A DNA stretch of 64,000 nt from the NCBI GenBank assembly GCA_947359465.1, contig OX375882.1:50163509-50227508 (forward strand). The letters run 5' to 3'. A model generated the notes under the pieces. The model made no database searches and had not been told where the DNA came from. It saw only the letters and a list, made by a program, of their open reading frames with translations. This document shows positions 57,662 to 64,000 of this stretch, piece by piece; position 1 is the first letter of the stretch, and every line of letters starts with the position of its first letter. Position numbers and translations under genes: made by a program. Source of the DNA: Metellina segmentata. Its lineage: Eukaryota > Arthropoda > Arachnida > Araneae > Tetragnathidae.

Positions 57662-58550
57662 TACAGTCGTGGAAAATAGTGTAACGTCGCCAAAAAAGAT
57701 GACGTAAGACAAGAAATATACATCATATTTTTATGAAATGCATATTTTTATGAAATGTAAGGATATTTGATGATATAATGAAATCACAGCAAAAAAAATT
57801 TAAGTTTGCTATTAAGTTTAGTTACACTATGTTAACTTTTATCAGAAATATGAGAAATTACCATACATGTTGCCGGTAAAAAAATATAGAATCTATATGA
57901 TTTATTTATTATTAAGTGATGTGGGAGAAACCACATCACATTTTTAGATCACTTGTATTAATTGTTTGTTCATAAAACCATACAGAGCTTGGAAGGTGTA
58001 CGGAGCAATGTTCCACGAATTTTTAATTGCAGTTTTTGGGTCAGACTTGCTGCTGTACTGTCATTCTCGTGAACACCTCGAGCTAGAAAGGCTTTCAATT
58101 GGATTCAGGTCGGGACACCGAGATGGCCATTGAAGAGTTTTTATCTCGTTCGTCTTCATCCAGGATTTTGTGGTACACGAAGTATGCAGAGATGCATTAT
58201 CTTGTTGAAATGTCCAATCGCCTGATGTATTCAGTCTTTACGCAGATTAAAGCAGTAAAACTTATATCCGTCTGACCCACCTAAATTAAACGTTTTTTCA
58301 TCTGAAAATACCACATCATTCCAGTTGGTGGCAGCCGTTAAATGTTTCCGGGCAAACTTAAAACATGAATCATTATGCAGCTTAGAAAGTGAACGTTTTC
58401 CTTCAAACTTACTGTACACAACATTAGGATTTATATGCAGTGCATTTCTTATTGTTCGGCTGATACAGGGCAACGGCATCTCGTCTTTAATCTGCAAGGA
58501 AAACATTTGTTGCTTGCAGGTGAACCTCTGGATCTGTCTATTGCCTTGAT
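57662..58550 (-). mobile_element. Tc3-like element remnant
   Basis: Left terminus TACAGTCGTGGAAAATAGTG follows an A-T boundary of mariner type and lies about 270 bp past the coding end. The opposite terminus was not found. A perfect 8-bp-stem hairpin TGATGTGG-gagaaa-CCACATCA at 57917-57938 lies just past the coding end. Confidence 0.55.
57930..58525 (-). pseudogene. Tc3-like transposase with internal deletion
   Basis: Order on the minus strand: LPCISRTIRNALH, FEGKRSLSKLH, WNDVVFSDEKTFNLGGSDGY (first catalytic Asp), then directly GDWTFQQDNASLHTS (second Asp), WPSRCPDLNPIES (Glu kept), and a decayed C-terminus. About 40-60 residues that normally separate the first two catalytic blocks (the GGGSVMVWG region) are missing at about 58220-58235. 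Stops and frameshifts follow. Confidence 0.8.
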
Positions 58551-58669
58551 TATATTCGTTTCTAGAATAGAAAAGAAATACTTTCTCAGTTTATTTATTC
58601 TTTCAGGTTATATAATCAGCAGACGACTTTATAATTTTTTCCTTTCGCCGATTTTTATAATTTTTACCA

Positions 58670-58895
58670 AATTTGTCAATGATAAGATATATCGTCCATC
58701 AAGATACGTTGAAGTTTAGTAATAACGAGATATCCAGATATTTTTGATTTTTTGAGGACGTGATCAATGTTATGTCTTTATCTTCTAACGACTATATCAT
58801 CATGGTCAGGCCAGTTTTCTTCTTACGACGAGGTATCATCAAAATTAGGTCAGTTTTGTTAACGGCGAGATTCGTCTACGAGACAACCACCAGGA
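58670..58895 (-). repeat. Dispersed TCGTCATC-type repeat, inverted copy
   Basis: Reverse complement begins 'tggtggttgtctcg' and repeats 'aaaactgacc', 'ttgatgatacctcgtc' and 'ttgatggacgatatatct', matching 19079-19275. Confidence 0.55.
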
Positions 58896-58899
58896 TGGC

Positions 58900-59908
58900 T
58901 AAATACTGAATTGAAGAAGTATGTTATATGTCCAGAACGCAATCTGATGAAGCGTTTCGAACACATCACTCATTCCATCCAACAACGTCATTTTTCAGTA
59001 GAATGATTTTAAAGTTTAAAAGTAAATTTAAATGTATTAGAAATAATTATTACTTCTGCTCTCTAGCGGCTAAATATTGAGCGGTGAGATATGATGATCT
59101 TGCAGGGATATACTACTCTTACAGGGCATTCTGAAAACAAGCATAACTAAAAATCGTCGTTTTTTGAGGTATGACGTTGTAGAAAGGAGTGAGCGACATG
59201 TTCTATGGATTACGTACAAAACATTTTGTCTCCAAATCAATACATAATCTTTCAAATTAAGACGAAACCATTAATATTTGATGTAGTTAAATCTTATCAA
59301 AATTATATCCAAAATACATCCGAATAAAAAGCATGAATGAGTTCTATCTCTAAAAATAACTTGAAGTTGATTAGGTTAGTAAGATACAAAAAACTTATCA
59401 TACATACATTCTATAAAATCATAGAAATATCTATAAATATGTTAGCAACTTTATGAGATATAGGGAGAATGGAATGAATAAGATGAAATCATTTGAAATT
59501 CAATGGAAGCAAAAAAGTAGCACATCTAATTAAATTCATCAGATTTAAAGTGTTTCATAGATGTTTTGAATTGTGATTGACTTTAGAAACATTTCGTCTT
59601 ACTTTAAGATTGCAGTTAAGATTCAAGTATCACTTCTTAAAAAGACAAATTGCATTTCTGTCGTTCCTTTCAATAAAAAGTCATAGAGAGAGATTTTAAG
59701 CGTAGAGAATGCGTAAGTATATTTTTGAAATTAATGCGAAAATATTTTCAATAGATTGCTTTGCTATGAATTCAAATATTTGTGCCAATAAAAAGGCATA
59801 ATTTGTAAACTTTTTTGTTATGTTCTCTATGATGCAATTAGTGCTTGATTATGAATTGAAAAAAGTTATCAGAATACACTTCTTAACATATATATTTATA
59901 ATATGAAT
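58900..59908. other. No recognisable gene
   Basis: AT-rich. 'ttacagggcattctgaaaac' at 59120 could be one more ACAGGG-type element end, unconfirmed. Confidence 0.4.
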
Positions 59909-61728
59909 GTTAAGGGGACTTGGCACCCAAAATCGTTCAAAATATCGATTTTGGGATTTTAACTCCAAATTGTACTTTATATTCTCAAGAATGTTTGTGG
60001 AAAGTTTCAAACCTGTACGAGAATTATAAGATAGCTATTTTTCGGTTTTACTAGCTCAACTATTTGCAGATTTGGCTCATTTCTACCTCTCACTTGACCC
60101 AGAATTCGTCAATCTCTGTAGACTTCAGAATTATATTCCAAGCCTTTAAATAAATACTTAATAAAATAACTAAAAACTATATTTAACTATAACTGTTTAT
60201 TATTTGAACGTATTTATTTTGAATTGTTCTTTTGCTCTCATTGTTACAAGTTTATTTCATTCATACCAAACAGTCTTTCTCAAGACTAAATTTTTGATAG
60301 TTTCTACTATTTTTGATAGTTTTTAATTTGTTTAAAGCATATACTTGCTATTATCATTTGAAATGAAACGTGTCAAGAGGAAATCGACGCATGCTGCACG
60401 TATGAGCGGTAAACGTAGGTGTCATGAACTTGATATCCAGAGTCAACCAGAGTTGACAGCTACAGATTAGCTGATCGAGTCAACACCAAATTAAAGGTTG
60501 CAAACTCTTATGACTGCTTCATCTGTGTGAAATACGAATAATGTGTGAATCCCATAAGTAAGCGTCTGAGAACTGCTCTGAGAGAGGTAGTTTCCAAATG
60601 CAAAGCCAAAGGCATCACTTTAGGTGGTAGGAAACCAGGGGCATGTAGTAGGGTAAATAGTAGATTTAGTAGATATTTAGTAATAGTAGATAGAAAACCA
60701 GGGTAAATAGTAGATTTGGGCATGTAATGCGGTAGCATAAGTCGGAAAATAGGGACATTACTGAAGAGAAGAAAAATTAATTTACAAGTTAGACAAAGAT
60801 CTTCCAAATTTCAGCACGCAAAGAAGCTGGTTAAACTTGCAATAAAAAAAAAGCAAGAACAAATATACAAGAAGGAAGGAGTAACCTATAAAGCAGGTGG
60901 TTTCTGAAATTTGTATGTGCTATAATTATTTATATTTTGGTAAGTATTGGTAGATTTATTTTATTATTTATATTGATATTTCTTTTTTTAACATGTTAAT
61001 ACATTTTACATGTTCATCCATTAACATGTATTCGCATCTAAAATGACATTTTTACTTTTGACCATTTAAAGACAAAATATTTTAAAATTTTATTTTAAAA
61101 GGTACTAAAGGACACATATGTGTTGTGGTAATCTGCAAAAAAAATAATGAAACTTTTTATGAGTATTTGATAACTTTTTTACTTGTATAAAAACTTTAAA
61201 TTGTTTTTTCTCAGTTTCAACCTTTTGCATACTATGCCAAGGTATAAATGCTAAGGCTTTTTCAAATACTATTCAATTCATCTAGAATTTTTATGGCTGG
61301 CTTCTAAATGTATATTTAATAGAACTAAGGATGCAATTTTGAATAAATTAAAAAAAAAAATTTTTATTGCAATTTTAATTTGGAAAAACTTAAATTTTCA
61401 AGATTTTTCTTAGTTTTTTAGTCATGAATTTTTTAAGAAAAATCTATTCAAGATATCAAAAATTCCATCCTTAAAAGTATAGAAAAACATTTGACAAGCT
61501 TGCTTAAAAAATTGGAAACCAAACTATCAAATTTTATAAAAGGAGTAGCATTTTAAATTATTTTTTAAAAATTGAAATGTTTTTTTAATTATAAACATTG
61601 TGATAAAATTTTGACATTTTTCTTGCTTGAAACATTAAGTTACACTTATAAAAGTAAATTAACACTCACAATTTCATCAAATTTTATACATACGAGAAAA
61701 TAGCTTTTTGGGCACCGAGTCCCCTTAG
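59909..61728 (+). mobile_element. Kolobok-like element, TTAA target, internally deleted
   Basis: Left TTAA-GGGGACTTGGCACCCA and right (reverse complement) GGGGACTCGGTGCCCA with TTAG beside it; the ends match at 16 of the first 19 bases. TTAA with a GGGG start fits Kolobok. About 1.8 kb, with AT-rich flanks around a small coding remnant. Confidence 0.7.
60363..60907 (+). pseudogene. Kolobok/Mutator-like transposase, N and C parts joined
   Basis: N part: MKRVKRKSTHAARMSGKRRC, several stops, then RLRTALREVVSKCKAKGITL followed by GGRKPGA. Then a 60-80 bp patch of short repeats ('gtaaatagtagattt' twice), and the C part: KKLVKLAIKKKQEQIYKKEG then VTYKAGGF and a stop. I remember 'LGG..PG' and a final 'EG.TY.AG.F' from Kolobok-type ('Mutator-like') proteins. 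The whole catalytic core is missing between them, so it is inactive. Confidence 0.6.
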
Positions 61729-61755
61729 CAGTATATATCTACTGTTTAAAAATTG

Positions 61756-62065
61756 GACCATGGTAGTCCAATTAGAAGAACATCGGATTAGTGACCAGAG
61801 GGTTGCGAGTTCAAAACTCGCTCCAGCCAAAGACCGTCGTGTACACGGGAGACAAGTACGCGTTCAATCTGTCGTCGCCTCAAATGTCCTCACGTTGGCG
61901 TGATGCGGTAGTTTGGAGAGTGGGGTACCAGCTCAGGTTTTGTTCTCGTCATCTAACCGTGACTCAAAATTGAGAGAAGTTGTCCTGGGATCTTTCCCTT
62001 TCAAGATTGATCCCGGACAGTCGCCTATTGCCCGTTGTGTTTTTCCAGTGTGAAGTTAATAACTT
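61756..62065 (+). mobile_element. SINE-1, near full length
   Basis: Head 'ccatggtagtccaattagaa', 'gattagtgaccagagggttgc', body with 'gccaaagaccgtcgtgtaca', 'cctcaaatgtcctcacgttgg', 'ctcgtcatctaaccgtg', and tail 'ccagtgtgaagttaataact'. A small duplication disturbs the B box ('gcgagttcaaaactcgctcc'). Confidence 0.8.
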
Positions 62066-62271
62066 AATCTCCATTTATTAAACATAAATATACTTAACTT
62101 AATTTGGTAGTTAAATTATATGCTACAAATTCCGCTTCTCTCTCTCAAAATAAATAATATTTTGAAGTCTCTTTAAAAGTAGTATAAAATAAACCTAATT
62201 ATATTGTTTGTAATTGCGTGGAGAGAAATACGAGTTCAATTGTATTAACTATGCGCAGTTTGTATTCTTAC

Positions 62272-62703
62272 GGCCCTGTGCACACATCAGGTTTTTCAAT
62301 GTGCTATGCTGTTGCAGCAACGCAATTGCGGTCTGAGATACATTAGATCCAATGGAGCAGTGCACACATGCCTTCAGCGCCGCTGGGGCGTCGCACGTCC
62401 AACTTGCGTGCAATTTGTACCGCAGTTCCCATGGCGCCGCACATGAGTCTCCGTTCTGAAGTACCTTGTTTTCATAAACAAATGAAATATAAATAATAAT
62501 TAATAAATGGTTGTATCCAGTAACGTCTATTTATTTTCAAAATATACTTTTTTTACACCATGTAAATCAACTAAACACGTTTTCTTCGATAGAATATATA
62601 TCGCAAATGAGTACTTGCTTCATTTCACACATATGTGTGCATAGTTGGGTGTCGGTGCCGCAGCGGCGCCGCACGTTGAAAAACCGGATGTGTGCACAGG
62701 GCC
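62272..62703. mobile_element. Harbinger-like MITE, copy 2
   Basis: 432 bp, ends GGCCCTGTGCACACATCAGG and (reverse complement) GGCCCTGTGCACACATCCGG. Shares with 31071-31503 the middle 'ccgttctgaagtaccttg', 'ataataattaataaatgg' and 'acgttttcttcgatagaata'. TTA/TAA lie beside the ends. Confidence 0.85.
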
Positions 62704-62731
62704 TAAGAAGATTTCAAGACTAACATGTCAT

Positions 62732-62820
62732 TGTTACTTTTCTGTTTAGTATTGTTTCATAAGAATATTTTTATTTACTGTTCTGTTTAGTATTGTTTCA
62801 AAAGAACATTTTTATTTTAT
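62732..62820 (+). repeat. Tandem duplication, two 44-bp units
   Basis: 'ttctgtttagtattgtttca', 'aagaa.atttttattt' occurs twice in tandem with few differences. Confidence 0.85.
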
Positions 62821-63145
62821 TTTTATCAGAAATACAGGATTTATTTAGTAGTAAATTTTAGTGGGGAATAACTGGATATCCCAGTTCAAAAATGGAACGA
62901 CTCCACATTCTGAAGTTACAAATTATGGCACAGCTACAGTCTAAGTTTTTAGAGGTGGCAACGGGCTTGGCGATTATTTTTTTTGGGGGCGTATTTCTAG
63001 TAACGAGTTATGGTATGTTAAGGAAACCCATCTGTATTTACGGTTATTGTGGTTTTCATGGCAACCTCGGCAAACGGAAACTTTAAATTTTTATTTTGAT
63101 TATTCTAGAAAGTTCTTTGAAAATACGTTAAAGTCGTTTGATTTC

Positions 63146-63218
63146 ATTGGTCCGTTTGAAATTTTTTCTTTGATTCCAATGGTTATATTAATTTTTAAAA
63201 ATCCTTTGATTGCATTGG
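63146..63218. promoter_or_regulatory. CCAAT-box cluster
   Basis: ATTGG (63146-63150), CCAAT (63176-63180) and ATTGG (63214-63218), each beside 'tttgatt', about 215-290 bp before the ATG of the candidate exon. Such clusters bind NF-Y in promoters, but here they also form a loose repeat of 'ctttgatt.cattgg'. Confidence 0.3.
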
Positions 63219-63432
63219 TGTTTTAATTTTTTTTCCTTTTTTCATGTTTAATGTTTTTTCTCCAGTTGTGGGATTTTATTTTATTATAACATGTTTCACG
63301 TTAGGGTTCATATATTTTTTTTCGTCATTTGAGGAATTTTCTTTTATTATAATTTTTCCCCGAAACAGTTATGACGTATAAGGTTGCAATATCTATTGCT
63401 TTTTTACTTTTAAAAATCTTTTTATTTTCAAC

Positions 63433-63530
63433 ATGCCTACTGTATTTAGTGTAATTGATAAGTTTCAGGGTATTCTTACTCAATATTCGCAGCTTAGTTC
63501 TTCTGCTGGTTCACAAATGTGTTTTAAAAG
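63433..63530 (+). CDS. Candidate first coding exon, unknown protein
   Basis: ATG at 63433 opens MPTVFSVIDKFQGILTQYSQ, then a Ser-rich LSSSAGSQMCFK, and the frame runs straight into AAAAG|GTAATT, a good splice donor at 63531. 32 codons plus two bases, so the intron would be in phase 2. Amino acids look protein-like. A CCAAT cluster lies upstream. No later exon fits before the window ends at 64000. Family not recognised; chance is a real alternative. Confidence 0.3.
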
Positions 63531-64000
63531 GTAATTAAGCTTATTAATTTTTGTAAACGTTTTTAAAAAATATACTTTTCAAAACGTTCTCAAACGTATT
63601 TTGAAGCTTTCATTTTCCGTTGCAAAAAGAAAATATTTTTGAATCTTTCCTTGGCAATTTTAGAAGTGCACCAAAAAATTCGCCAAGGCCGTTGCCACCG
63701 CTATACACGTAGACTGTAGGAATCATTGCAAAATATGTCAATTGAAGCATACAGAGTCAAATAATTTAATTCTAAAAATACGAAGTGAGAATAATTCTGC
63801 CCCTAACCTATGCTCACTTAACGAGTAAAGAAGAAAGCTAACCTTCATGTAAAGCAAATAAAACTTAATGGGGATTTCACCAGAAAAGCTAAAAAAACTC
63901 ATATCTTGAAGATGAAATTTTTTACATAACGTGTTTCACTTGTAATCAGACGATGTGATCCTTTTCCTCAGAAATTGAATCACAAGGAAAGCAAAACTTC
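63531..64000. other. Downstream of candidate exon; nothing else seen
   Basis: AT-rich, would be intron if the exon is real. No acceptor-exon pair recognised before the edge. Confidence 0.35.

Noticed and set aside
60508..60807. 99-codon minus-strand frame
   Set aside because: Antisense to the Kolobok-like remnant.
1..64000. CRISPR array, prokaryotic operon or integrated virus
   Set aside because: No regularly spaced identical repeats with unique spacers, no operon-like packing of frames and no viral gene motifs were seen; the only reverse transcriptase is a copia fragment.

Overview
This window looks like non-coding DNA from a large, AT-rich, repeat-filled arthropod genome. A spider is my best guess. 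That guess rests on remembered resemblance of the Tc1, SINE and Helitron sequences to spider repeats, not on any search. I found no complete host gene, no rRNA, no CRISPR array and no bacterial-style operon. Nearly everything I can identify is a dead or non-autonomous transposable element, often inserted inside another one.

Layout. 1-2.5 kb: a possible regulatory stretch, then a decayed tandem array split by a dead Tc1 transposase. 4-6 kb: a piggyBac-like element with inverted termini and a broken transposase. 6.5 kb: a BESS-like pseudogene scrap. 7.8-9 kb: a minisatellite interrupted by an insert that itself holds a 194-bp hAT-type MITE with a perfect 8-bp target duplication. 9-16.4 kb: SINE-1 copies, a Tc1 element with TA ends, a hAT element and a fold-back element. 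18-27 kb: three copies of one Tc1 deletion derivative, a dead copia polymerase, minisatellites, and a SINE-1 with a 15-bp target duplication. 28-29.8 kb: a promoter-like stretch and a GC-rich island. 30-36 kb: two Helitron-like elements and nested hAT, MITE, SINE and piggyBac insertions. 36.4 kb: a THAP-like exon. 39-41.3 kb: an orphan transposase-like pseudogene between inverted repeats more than 300 bp long. 41-50 kb: a fourth Tc1 derivative, a third Helitron, piggyBac-like elements and a Kolobok-like end. 51-52 kb: repeats with AP-1 sites and a candidate last exon. 55-62 kb: a Tc3-like pseudogene, an internally deleted Kolobok-like element and more SINEs and MITEs. 63.4 kb: a candidate first coding exon.

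The elements depend on one another. Short MITEs and SINEs carry only ends or tRNA-like promoters and would have been moved by enzymes encoded elsewhere. The strongest candidate for something undescribed is the 39.1-41.2 kb element: a widespread but, to my knowledge, unnamed arthropod protein family enclosed by long terminal inverted repeats. Also notable are one sequence module shared by a fold-back element and Helitrons, and two piggyBac-type MITEs sitting at TTAA sites of SINE-1 copies.
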